DNA from: Clostridia bacterium | GTDB taxonomy: Bacteria; Bacillota; Clostridia; Oscillospirales; CAG-382 | NCBI GenBank assembly: GCA_017516825.1 | Contig: JAFXBC010000009.1 | Span: 1-64,000 of the forward strand | Direction of reading: 5' to 3' | Length of the DNA: 64,000 nucleotides | Shown: positions 54,757 through 62,218 of the stretch, piece by piece | How positions within the stretch are numbered: the stretch's first letter is position 1 | How the letters are laid out: each line of letters opens with the position of its first letter | Translations under genes and position numbers: made by a program | The notes under the pieces: model-generated | What the model was told of the DNA's origin: nothing | The model's database searches: none | What the model saw: only the letters and a program-made list of their open reading frames with translations

Positions 54757-56006
54757 GAAGTAAGCTGATCGTCCTATTATTCTTGTTGGTAGGCCTTTGC
54801 CTTCTTGCGGCCTGCACAGAGGAGCAGAACAATCCTTCGGAGAGCCTTTCTTCACAGGGAGGCGTTTCCTCCCCTGCCGAGCCTTCTGCGGCGCCGGTGG
54901 TTTCCGTGCCCGAGGAGGAAGAAAGCGAAAGCTCTTCCCTCGGCGAGATCTCCGGGGTGTTCTCCGAGGAGGAATCTTCCATGGCGGAAGAAAGCTCCGA
55001 GGAGGAATCCTCCACGGCGGAGGAAAGTTCTCTGCCCGAGGAAAGCTCTGTTCCCGAAGAATCCTCCGAACCGGAGGAAAGCTCCGAGCCCGAGGAAAGC
55101 TCCGAGCCCGAGGAAAGCTCCGAGCCCGAGGAGGATCCCAAGCCTCATAAGGTGAACGGGTTTATCGTCTACGGAGACCGCGGCATGGAGCCCTTCGGCG
55201 GGTCTGCCGTGGGCGGCGGGTATACCGCAGAGGTGTTCAATCAGTTTAAGACATTGGTGGGCGACGGCGTCAACGTTTACGCCATGCCCATTCCTTTGGC
55301 CTGCGCCTTCTACGCCCCCGAGGGGTACGAGGGCTCTATTTCCCGCACGGCGGATTGCTTCGGCGGGGTGAGAGACGGGCTGGAAAACGTGCAATACGTG
55401 GACGTTCTGGGTGCGTTGAATAAGCACACCGAGGAATACATTTACGCCAAGACCGACCACCATTGGATGGCTTTGGGGGCGTATTACGCCGCAGAAGCTC
55501 TTTGCAAGGAAGCGGGCGTTGCGTTTGATTCTCTGGAGAGCTTTGAAGCCAAGTCCTTCGACGGATTTTTGGGTTCTATCGTGACCGGCTACGACGTGGA
55601 GGAATTGCGGAAGTATCCCGAGATCTTCACCTGGTACGAGCCTGCCCGGGAATACACCGCTCACTATTACAGCCAAACCTACGACTATAAGTTCGAGGGG
55701 AGCTTGTTCTCCAAATCGGAAAGCTATTCCAAGTTCATCCACGGAGACAGCTACGTGGTTCGCGTTGAGACCGGGGTGAAGAACGGCAGAAAGCTTCTCG
55801 TGGTGAAGGACAGCTTCGGCAACGCCCTTGCCCCCTTCCTGCTGGCAGGATTCGAGGAGGTCTACGTGGTGGATTACCGCAAGTTTGGATGTAACATTCT
55901 TGAATTTATAGAAGAGCATGAGATCACCGACGTGTCTTTGACCTTGGCGGCGTTCTCGGTGGCTTCTTCCGCAAGAAACAACATCATTCGTTTGACAGAG
56001 ATTTGA
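54753..56006 (+). CDS. DHHW family lipoprotein (AlgJ/AlgX-like), second copy
   Basis: This 417-aa protein has a lipoprotein signal (lipobox LAAC, Cys21), then a Ser/Glu/Pro linker (about 25-130) that includes a tandem EESSEP repeat encoded by an 18-bp DNA repeat (about 55060-55130). The catalytic motif TDHHWMALGAYYAAEAL is at about 231-247 and RKLLVVKDSFGNALAPFLLA follows. It is a paralogue of the preceding gene and starts by ATGA overlap, so the two are made in step. One is anchored by a helix, the other by lipid. Confidence 0.88.
   Translation: MRSKLIVLLFLLVGLCLLAACTEEQNNPSESLSSQGGVSSPAEPSAAPVVSVPEEEESESSSLGEISGVFSEEESSMAEESSEEESSTAEESSLPEESSVPEESSEPEESSEPEESSEPEESSEPEEDPKPHKVNGFIVYGDRGMEPFGGSAVGGGYTAEVFNQFKTLVGDGVNVYAMPIPLACAFYAPEGYEGSISRTADCFGGVRDGLENVQYVDVLGALNKHTEEYIYAKTDHHWMALGAYYAAEALCKEAGVAFDSLESFEAKSFDGFLGSIVTGYDVEELRKYPEIFTWYEPAREYTAHYYSQTYDYKFEGSLFSKSESYSKFIHGDSYVVRVETGVKNGRKLLVVKDSFGNALAPFLLAGFEEVYVVDYRKFGCNILEFIEEHEITDVSLTLAAFSVASSARNNIIRLTEI
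55060..55134 (+). repeat. 18-bp tandem repeat in the lipoprotein linker
   Basis: The unit GAGGAAAGCTCCGAGCCC occurs about four times in a row and encodes the EESSEP repeat. Copy number could vary by slippage without breaking the frame, because the unit is a multiple of three. Confidence 0.75.
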
Positions 56007-56013
56007 GGCATTT

Positions 56014-57807
56014 ATGATTTCTTTGACTTACCCTTTTGACGGGAAAGAATTGTTTGAAAATAAAAGATCTCTGCGGAGAGAGCTTCTGGCAGACGGCAGT
56101 AAGCGGATGACCAAGCGTATCGCCGTGCTGGGCGGGTCTACCACCAACGATTTCTGCAAGATGATGGAGATCTTTCTGTTGGATATGGGGATCGCTCCCG
56201 TATTTTATCAATCGGAGTACGGGCAGTATGCGGAGGACGCCATGTTCGGCAATCCGGAGCTGGATGCCTTTGAGCCGGATCTCATTTATATCCACACCTC
56301 CTTCCGCAATCTGGTGAAGTTTCTACCCAAGCGGGGAGAAACCGCCGAGGGGGTGGACGCTCGCTTCGGGGAGGCCTACGGTCAGTTCGAGGCCATCTGG
56401 AAGCGTCTAAAGGAGAAGTTCCGCTGTCCCATCATTCAGAACAACTTTGAGTTCCCGGGATACCGTTTGCTGGGCAATCGTGACGCCTGGGATATCAGCG
56501 GTGCCACCCGCTTCGTGAACCGTATGAACATGGCCTTTGCGGACTATGCGGCGGCAGAGGATACCTTCTACATCAACGATATTCAGTTTGTTTCTGCCTG
56601 CTATGGGCTGGACAAGTGGCTGGACGATTCCGTTTGGTATTTGTATAAGTATCCCTGCGCCTTGGAGGCTATCCCCCATTGGGCCTTCAACACGGTGAAG
56701 ATCATCAAGTCCCTTTACGGCAAGAACAAAAAGGTTCTGGCGTTGGATCTGGATAACACCCTTTGGGGCGGCGTGGTCGGCGACGACGGCGTGGACGGGA
56801 TCGAGATCGGCAGTGAAAACGCCACGGCGGAGTGCTTCAAGGCCTTCCAGACCTACGTGAAGGAGCAGAAGCAGTTGGGCGTGATGCTGACGGTGGCTTC
56901 CAAAAACGACCTGCAGAACGCCCTTGACGGGCTGAACCACCCCGACGGGGTGTTACGTCCCGAGGAGTTCATCGTCATCAAGGCGGATTGGGAGAACAAG
57001 GACAGAAATCTCATGCAGACGGCGGCGGAGATGAATCTGGGCGTGGATTCCTTCGTATTTGCGGACGACAACCCCACGGAGCGTGCATTGGTGAAAGCCA
57101 ACGTGCCCGGGATCGCGGTACCCGAGATGGATCCCCCTCACGATTATATCCGTATTTTAGACCGCAACGGGTATTTTGAGGCTACGGTGATTTCCGAGGA
57201 CGATATCAAGCGGAACGAGATGTACAAGGCCAACGCGGAGCGCGCTCAGGCAGAGCTTTCCTTCGGGGATTACACCGAGTATCTGCTCAGTTTGAATATG
57301 CAGGGCGAGATCCTGCCTTTCCCCGAGGTCTATATGTCCCGCATCACCCAGTTGACCAACAAATCCAACCAATTCAATCTGACCACCCGCAGATACACCG
57401 AGGATGAGATCCGCGCAGCCGCTTCCGACGGGGAGCATATCGCCCTTTACGGCAAGCTGGTGGACAGGTTTGGCGACAACGGCGTGGTCTCCGTGGTGAT
57501 CGGCAAAAAAGAGGGTGAAGACCTGCACATGGAGCTTTGGCTGATGAGCTGCCGCGTTCTCAAGAAGGACATGGAGTTTGCCATGCTAGACCAGGTGGTT
57601 GCCAAGGCAAAGGAGCAAGGCATCGAGCGCATTGTGGGTTACTACTACCCCACGGCAAAGAACAATATGGTGAGAGAGCTTTACGGCAAGTTCGGCTTTA
57701 CCAAGATCCGCGAGGATGAGGAGGGCAACACCGTTTGGGAGCTTCTTACCGAAGGATATCAGAAACAGAATCACGTTATTCGTATCAATGGAGGAGAACT
57801 ATCATGA
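56014..57807 (+). CDS. FkbH-type HAD-IIIC enzyme
   Basis: This 597-aa protein of the FkbH family is known to take the three-carbon unit of 1,3-bisphosphoglycerate, remove the phosphate and load glyceryl onto an acyl carrier protein. An N-terminal ~235-residue domain (IAVLGGSTTNDFCK, SGNH-like) precedes the HAD core VLALDLDNTLWGGVVGDDG (Asp245, Asp247) and VFADDNPTERALV; a GNAT-like C-terminal domain (about 430-595) follows. The next gene is an ACP that starts by ATGA overlap, the natural partner. The position behind MBOAT/DHHW genes suggests the acyl group ends on a surface polymer. Confidence 0.88.
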   Translation: MISLTYPFDGKELFENKRSLRRELLADGSKRMTKRIAVLGGSTTNDFCKMMEIFLLDMGIAPVFYQSEYGQYAEDAMFGNPELDAFEPDLIYIHTSFRNLVKFLPKRGETAEGVDARFGEAYGQFEAIWKRLKEKFRCPIIQNNFEFPGYRLLGNRDAWDISGATRFVNRMNMAFADYAAAEDTFYINDIQFVSACYGLDKWLDDSVWYLYKYPCALEAIPHWAFNTVKIIKSLYGKNKKVLALDLDNTLWGGVVGDDGVDGIEIGSENATAECFKAFQTYVKEQKQLGVMLTVASKNDLQNALDGLNHPDGVLRPEEFIVIKADWENKDRNLMQTAAEMNLGVDSFVFADDNPTERALVKANVPGIAVPEMDPPHDYIRILDRNGYFEATVISEDDIKRNEMYKANAERAQAELSFGDYTEYLLSLNMQGEILPFPEVYMSRITQLTNKSNQFNLTTRRYTEDEIRAAASDGEHIALYGKLVDRFGDNGVVSVVIGKKEGEDLHMELWLMSCRVLKKDMEFAMLDQVVAKAKEQGIERIVGYYYPTAKNNMVRELYGKFGFTKIREDEEGNTVWELLTEGYQKQNHVIRINGGELS

Positions 57808-58046
57808 CAGAAGCAGAGCTTTTTACCAGGTTGAACAAAATTTTCCGCAAGGTTTTTGACGACAGCAGTATCACCGTGACCAGAAGAACCACGGCGAAGG
57901 ATATTGAGGATTGGGACAGCCTGGAGCATATCACCCTCATCGGGGCTGTGGAGCGTGAATTCAAGGTAAAGTTCACCATGAAGGAGGTCAGCTCCATGAA
58001 GAACGTGGGCGAGATGGCAGATCTCATCGCTGCCCGGGCGAAATAA
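57804..58046 (+). CDS. Acyl carrier protein
   Basis: This 80-aa protein has the phosphopantetheine site Ser in IEDWDSLEHI (about Ser40), acidic helices and the normal ACP length. Dedicated ACPs of this kind serve FkbH-like loading enzymes rather than fatty-acid synthesis. The ATG at 57804 overlaps the FkbH stop (ATGA), and GGAGGA lies 9 bases upstream. Confidence 0.92.
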   Translation: MTEAELFTRLNKIFRKVFDDSSITVTRRTTAKDIEDWDSLEHITLIGAVEREFKVKFTMKEVSSMKNVGEMADLIAARAK

Positions 58047-58048
58047 GC

Positions 58049-59359
58049 ATGGAATTCGAAACCAAGATCAAACGCATCCGCCACGGGGTTTACGCCGAGC
58101 TGGTGCGGGCATATTATGCAGATCGTGTGGACGTGCTGCATTACCACGTGCCTCGTGAAATCATTCCCGGGCCCAAGGCGTTGTTGCGTTGCTGCATTTT
58201 CAAGGAACGTGCCATCGTGCAGGAGCGGTTGAAGTTGGCCATGGAGGGATTCACGGAAAGTAAGCCTGCGGTGCGTGTTATCGACATCGCTTGTGACGAG
58301 TGTCCCGTGGACGGCATCACCGTTCTGAACGCCTGCAGAGGGTGTCTTTCCCACGAGTGCAAGCACGCCTGTCCCAAGGGTGCCATCAGCATTGTGGACA
58401 GAAAGTGCGTGGTGGATCACGAAAAGTGCATTGAGTGCGGCAAGTGCGTTTCCGCCTGTCCTTACAACGCCATCATTCTGCAGAGACGCCCCTGCGTGGT
58501 GGCCTGCAAAGCGAACGCCATCAACATCGATCCCGTCACCAAGCAATCCCACATTGACGAGGAAAAATGCGTGGAGTGCGGGGCTTGCCAGCAACGGTGT
58601 CCCTTCGGCGCCATCACCAACGTTTCTATGCTGGTAGACGTGATCCGTATGTTACAGGAAAAGCGTTCCAAGGTGGTTGCCATTTACGCCCCTGCCTTGG
58701 AGGGGCAGTTTGACGTACCCTTGGGAAAGGTGATCGCCGGGATGAAGGCCATCGGCTTCGACGAGGTGCGGGAGGTGGCATACGGCGCCGACATCACGTT
58801 GGCGCACGAGGCGGCGGAATGGAAGGAAAAGCGTTTATTGTTCAGCTCCTGCTGTCCTGCCTTCGTTTCCTACGTGAGAAAGAACTTCCCCGATCTTGCG
58901 TCTTATATTTCCGACAGTGACTCCCCCATGGTTGCCATTGCCAAAAAGGTAAAAGAAGAACAGCCCGACGCAAAGGTGGTATTCATCAGTCCCTGCACGG
59001 CGAAGATGCGTGAAGTACATAACAGCCCTTACGTGGATGCCATGCTTTCCTTTGAGGAGCTTTCCGGGTATTTCGACGGGTTGGACGTGGACTTGGAGTC
59101 CCTGGAGGAGGATCCCTGCACCGAGGCTACGGCTTACGGGAAGGGGTTTGCACGGTGCGGCAATCTTTCCGGGTACATAGAAGAACTCTCCGGCGGCGAG
59201 GCAGACGCCATTGCCATGAACGGGTTGGACGAGGTGCGGCGGGAGCTTTTGAAGCTTCGGTATCACAAGAGCACCAAGAACTTCTTTGAGGGTATGGCCT
59301 GCGGCGGCGGGTGCGTCAACGGCGCGCTTGTGCTGTGGCATCGTTACGGGAAAGGGTAA
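58049..59359 (+). CDS. [FeFe]-hydrogenase-like iron-sulfur protein
   Basis: In this 436-aa cytoplasmic protein the N-terminal ~200 residues have many Cys, including CIECGKCVSACP and CVECGACQQRCP (two 4Fe-4S ferredoxin sites) and a further Cys-rich stretch, ACRGCLSHECKHACP. The C-terminal hydrogenase domain has L1 FSSCCPAFVSYV (usual TSCCPxW), L2 ISPCTAKMRE and L3 FEGMACGGGCVNG. The three cluster motifs are all present in altered form, which fits the less studied monomeric (group B/D-like) enzymes. It starts 2 bp after the ACP gene, apparently in the same operon. Its 3' end is copied at 60574-60628. Confidence 0.82.
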   Translation: MEFETKIKRIRHGVYAELVRAYYADRVDVLHYHVPREIIPGPKALLRCCIFKERAIVQERLKLAMEGFTESKPAVRVIDIACDECPVDGITVLNACRGCLSHECKHACPKGAISIVDRKCVVDHEKCIECGKCVSACPYNAIILQRRPCVVACKANAINIDPVTKQSHIDEEKCVECGACQQRCPFGAITNVSMLVDVIRMLQEKRSKVVAIYAPALEGQFDVPLGKVIAGMKAIGFDEVREVAYGADITLAHEAAEWKEKRLLFSSCCPAFVSYVRKNFPDLASYISDSDSPMVAIAKKVKEEQPDAKVVFISPCTAKMREVHNSPYVDAMLSFEELSGYFDGLDVDLESLEEDPCTEATAYGKGFARCGNLSGYIEELSGGEADAIAMNGLDEVRRELLKLRYHKSTKNFFEGMACGGGCVNGALVLWHRYGKG

Positions 59360-59460
59360 AAATAAAAAAAGAGACTTTAAGGGCCTTTCTTTGAAAAGAA
59401 AGGCCCTTAAAAAACCGAAAGAAACTTGAATGCCAAAAACTATCGTTTTTGGAGGGGGAA
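59306..59460 (+). repeat. Direct repeat A, left copy (hydrogenase 3' end plus double hairpin)
   Basis: This 155-bp segment starts inside the last codons of the hydrogenase gene (GGCGGGTGCGT), includes its stop and the double-hairpin element (stems 59376-59391/59396-59411 and 59433-59440/59445-59452). It recurs at 60574-60730 with about 97% identity and two single-base indels. The first hairpin (16 bp, T-rich) is the likely terminator of the acylation/hydrogenase operon. Confidence 0.9.
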
Positions 59461-59470
59461 AGGTTTGGAA

Positions 59471-60433
59471 TTACTCCTCTTGTGATCGGTAGATCGATAA
59501 TTCCCTTTTATTGTGCATATAGTACGCTTCTATCATCACAGATTCAAACGTAAGATCGTGATTTTTCCAAAGAGCTGAATGAATATTAATCTTTGCGTGA
59601 GGGACAAATTCTTTCTTAGGCGGTTTTACATCGGGAAAATTACCAAGAAATATTAAATCTCGCGGAGGACGAACTTTGCTGGTGGCGACCAGTTTAATCC
59701 TAAATTCCGGCAAAAAACCATACTCATCCACTTCATAAGTGAACTTGGATTTTTCCAAGATGTCCTCCTCGGGTCTTCTTCCGTCAATGGGAAAGAAACG
59801 TTCTTCGAAATTGGTGAAACTTGTTTGAACATATTCCGCCTGATTATATTCATCCTGGGTAACGGGGAGCGTTTCGTCCTTGGTGAGTTTCACATACACA
59901 ATCGGAACAATATGGCCGGGATGCCAGGTGTATTCATCCACCTTTTGGATAAGGAAATACCGTCCTGCAATGCCGCGTTCTTTGGCCAAATCACTTGTCA
60001 GACGATAGGCAAAAACATCGCCCACGTTCCAGGGACAGCGATACAACCTGCTCCGAGGAGGAACAGCGGGCGGAACCTTAGCAGGCGGCTGGGGAGAATT
60101 GAGCTTTTGCCGCAGGCTTTCCAAAACCTTAATCGCCTTCTTGCGTAATGGCAAATCATCAAAAGAATTTGCTCGTTCCAAGCTTTTTTCTATCCATTCG
60201 AGAGCCTTTTCACGGACATCTGCCAAGAGCACCCCATAACACCACTGCGTATCTGCCAGAGCAAACCAAACAAGGGGAGCTTCCTCGGGATCATCCAACC
60301 CCTCTGCGTATGCGGTCAGTATTTTGTCGGTGATCTCCCGGACGGTTTTCCCTTTCCGAAACAACTCCTTAAATTCTTCTTGTACGTCAAGCGAAGTATC
60401 GTTCTGATACAGTCCAACACCCCATACACCCAT
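59471..60433 (-). CDS. Hypothetical protein with MGVWG-type N-terminus, cassette 1
   Basis: This 320-aa soluble protein begins MGVWGVGLYQNDTSLDVQEE; this MGxWGxGxxxND start resembles the DUF4259 group of small proteins of unknown function. Residues ~15-110 are helical; after a Pro-rich linker (about 113-128) a beta-rich domain follows (WNVGDVFAYRLTSDLAKERG, HIVPIVYVKLTKDETLPVTQ). No catalytic motif was recognised. The ATG at 60433 follows AAGGAGG by 7 bases. It is expressed from module B (60452-60579) and lies head-to-tail with a second, unrelated gene having the same flanks. AT-richer than the hydrogenase operon. Confidence 0.7.
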   Translation of the reverse strand: MGVWGVGLYQNDTSLDVQEEFKELFRKGKTVREITDKILTAYAEGLDDPEEAPLVWFALADTQWCYGVLLADVREKALEWIEKSLERANSFDDLPLRKKAIKVLESLRQKLNSPQPPAKVPPAVPPRSRLYRCPWNVGDVFAYRLTSDLAKERGIAGRYFLIQKVDEYTWHPGHIVPIVYVKLTKDETLPVTQDEYNQAEYVQTSFTNFEERFFPIDGRRPEEDILEKSKFTYEVDEYGFLPEFRIKLVATSKVRPPRDLIFLGNFPDVKPPKKEFVPHAKINIHSALWKNHDLTFESVMIEAYYMHNKRELSIYRSQEE

Positions 60434-60451
60434 GGTAATACCTCCTTCAGC

Positions 60452-60579
60452 AAAAAAACGCACTTGCTCAAAAAGCAAGTACGTTATCGTAATCAATCAG
60501 CGGTGCGAAGTAAAACGGTCGTACCTGCCTTGCGTACGTTTATGATACCATAAACGAGGCGATTTGTCAAGGTGGCGGG
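60452..60579 (-). promoter_or_regulatory. Module B1: promoter, palindrome and attenuator-like leader
   Basis: On the minus strand: TTGACA (60570-60565), 17-bp spacer, TATCAT (60547-60542). A perfect palindrome CGTTTATG-4-CATAAACG (60537-60556) covers the -10. The transcript would start with hairpin CGTACGCAAGGCAGGTACG (60538-60520), then a single-stranded stretch, then an 11-bp stem (60484-60474/60468-60458) followed by seven T, ending about 20 nt before the ATG. The last stem plus T-run looks like a transcription attenuator. Module B2 at 61338-61468 has the same parts. Confidence 0.8.
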
Positions 60580-60730
60580 TGCGTCAACGGCGCGCTTGTG
60601 CTGTGGCATCGTTACGGGAAAGGGTAACAATCGAAAAAAGAGACTTTAAGGGCCTTTCTTTGAAAAGAAAGGCCCTTAAAAAACCGAAAGAAACTTGAAT
60701 GCCAAAAACTGTCGTTTTTGGAGGGGGGAA
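60574..60730 (+). repeat. Direct repeat A, right copy
   Basis: This copy of 59306-59460 (about 97% identical) contains the last ~18 codons of the hydrogenase gene plus its stop and the double hairpin (60645-60660/60665-60680 and 60702-60709/60714-60721), here without the rest of the gene. Confidence 0.9.
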
Positions 60731-60739
60731 GAGCGGAAA

Positions 60740-61318
60740 CTATACGGGAGTGATCTCCAGGGTGAAGGAGCAAGGTTCAAGCTGATCCTTACCGGGATAT
60801 TTACAGCGGTAAATATACTTACTCCCCTCTTGCTCCCGCAACATGGCGCAATCGAAGCTATGGGTATTTCGGTACATATTCATTTTCTGATTTACGTCAT
60901 ATACCCAACATCCATAGCCCACGGAAAGCAATCCCAGCTCGGAAGAAAAGGTAAAGCGATAAGTGTCATACGCATCCATCAAAGCCAATCTGCGGATCCG
61001 TTTTCCCAAAGATTTCTTACCGTGTCTATCCGTAACAACGCCATCGGCTACAATGGAGCCTTTTCCGTAAGAAACGGCAAAGCAGGGATCGATCGTGGTG
61101 GGATACTGTGAAAAATTCTCTACACAAACGGAATACTGTCGGTTAGGCTCCAAGCAGATAATATCCGTCAGCAAATACGGATAGCCCAGCAAAAGGTTGT
61201 ACGAGCGATGGGTCTTCAACCACTCCAATTCAGACTCGGTCAGATTGGTATGGTACGTCTTTTCATTCAGCGATTGGCGGTACTGTATTTCTTTTTGGAC
61301 ATCTACAGGTATTTCCAT
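60740..61318 (-). CDS. Hypothetical protein, cassette 2
   Basis: I do not recognise a family for this 192-aa soluble protein. The N-terminal ~45 residues are helical (EIPVDVQKEIQYRQSLNEKT), the rest is beta-rich with many Tyr and Cys (ICLEPNRQYSVCVENFSQYP, LLSVGYGCWVYDVNQKMNMY). It shows no similarity to the cassette 1 protein. The ATG at 61318 follows AAAGGAG by 7 bases. It is driven by module B2 and flanked by repeat A2, so its context matches cassette 1 exactly. Confidence 0.65.
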   Translation of the reverse strand: MEIPVDVQKEIQYRQSLNEKTYHTNLTESELEWLKTHRSYNLLLGYPYLLTDIICLEPNRQYSVCVENFSQYPTTIDPCFAVSYGKGSIVADGVVTDRHGKKSLGKRIRRLALMDAYDTYRFTFSSELGLLSVGYGCWVYDVNQKMNMYRNTHSFDCAMLREQEGSKYIYRCKYPGKDQLEPCSFTLEITPV

Positions 61319-61337
61319 GTCTGCTCTCCTTTTCGAT

Positions 61338-61468
61338 AAAAAACGTACTTACCCCTCGGAGCAAGTACGTTCTTTTTTTGCTATTCAGCGGTGCGAAGTG
61401 AAACGGTTCGTACCTGCCTTGCGTACGTTTATGATACCATAAACGAGGAGATTTGTCAAGGTGGCGGG
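61338..61468 (-). promoter_or_regulatory. Module B2: second copy of the promoter-attenuator module
   Basis: From 61385 to 61468 this copy matches B1 at about 81 of 84 positions: TTGACA (61459-61454), TATCAT (61436-61431), the palindrome (61426-61445) and hairpin 1 (61427-61409). The attenuator stem differs in sequence (AACGTACTT/AAGTACGTT, 61371-61363/61350-61342) but still pairs and ends in six T before the RBS. Confidence 0.8.
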
Positions 61469-61492
61469 AAATACCCATATAATCTATCCCCC

Positions 61493-61570
61493 CCGAAAAC
61501 GGCAGTTTTCGGAAGGAAAAGTTCTTTGGGGGTTTTTAAGGGGGATCTCTTTCAAGAAATCCCCCTTAAA
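61493..61570 (-). repeat. 3'-end double-hairpin element on the minus strand
   Basis: Read from the SGNH hydrolase stop, stem TTTAAGGGGGA/TCCCCCTTAAA (61570-61560, 61545-61535) is followed by CCCCCAAAGAAC and the second stem CCGAAAAC-TGCC-GTTTTCGG (61512-61493). The order and spacing match the copies at 16597, 59376 and 60645, with different bases in both stems. Confidence 0.7.
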
Positions 61571-61578
61571 TCGTAAGA

Positions 61579-62217
61579 TCAGCAAGAGGTATTCTCCAAT
61601 TTTTCTGCGATCACAGGCTTCAGGGCCTCGGCAACCAGGGTGCCAAGCCATTTTCTGCCTTCCACGTTGGGGTGGATGCCGTCGTCGGCCAGGTACAGGG
61701 TTCCGTGGGCAACCCCTTCCGCCTGGGCGAGACCGTCCAAGGGAATATAGGCTACTGCGTACTCACGGGCGAGACGGCGGATCACGTCGATCTTGCCGTA
61801 GAGGTCCATACGGAACTCCTCGGTGGCGGGAGTGGGCAGGCAGAAGGGCTCCATCATGATCACGGGAATATTGCGGGCCTTCAATGCCTCCAGCACGGTG
61901 CGGTAGTTTTGTTCGGTCATCTCGTGGGTGGTGTTCACCAACGCGTATTGATCGAAGATATGCCAGCTATCGTTGACACCTACCAGAATGGTGACGATAT
62001 CCGGGTTCAGATCCAAGAAATCAGCCTGCAATCTCTGCACCAGATGCTCGGTGCGGTTGCCGCCGATGCCGCGATTGTAGAAAGTGAATTCCGCTTCGGG
62101 GAAGGCCTCCCGCAACAGCTTTGCGGCGATAGAGGTATAGCCGGGCCCCAGATCCATGGGGTCTTCTTTGTTTCTGCCTGCGTCGGTGACGCTGTCGCCT
62201 TGGAACAGGATACGCAT
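61579..62217 (-). CDS. SGNH/GDSL family esterase
   Basis: This 212-aa hydrolase has no signal peptide. The catalytic Ser is in LFQGDSVTDAGR (block I, GDS, Ser9), Gly in YNRGIGGNRTEHLV (block II), Asn in VTILVGVNDSWHI (block III) and the Asp/His pair in LADDGIHPN (block V). It is of the small lysophospholipase/acetylxylan-esterase-like type; the substrate is unknown. It starts one base after the typA stop and is likely cotranscribed. A 3' double-hairpin element follows. Confidence 0.9.
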   Translation of the reverse strand: MRILFQGDSVTDAGRNKEDPMDLGPGYTSIAAKLLREAFPEAEFTFYNRGIGGNRTEHLVQRLQADFLDLNPDIVTILVGVNDSWHIFDQYALVNTTHEMTEQNYRTVLEALKARNIPVIMMEPFCLPTPATEEFRMDLYGKIDVIRRLAREYAVAYIPLDGLAQAEGVAHGTLYLADDGIHPNVEGRKWLGTLVAEALKPVIAEKLENTSC

Positions 62218-62218
62218 A

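Larger units (their letters stand above)
60434..60739. other. Intercassette region (306 bp) with module B and repeat A
   Basis: This gene-free stretch is filled by module B1 (60452-60579, leader and promoter of cassette 1) joined directly to repeat A2 (60574-60730). The joint lies at GGTGGCGGG/TGCGTC, where the two share GGCGGG. A2 contains a stranded copy of the hydrogenase C-terminus with its stop, not a gene. Confidence 0.8.

Noticed and set aside
60574..60628. Second small hydrogenase-related gene
   Set aside because: Only the last ~18 codons are duplicated, with no start or RBS; it is part of repeat A.
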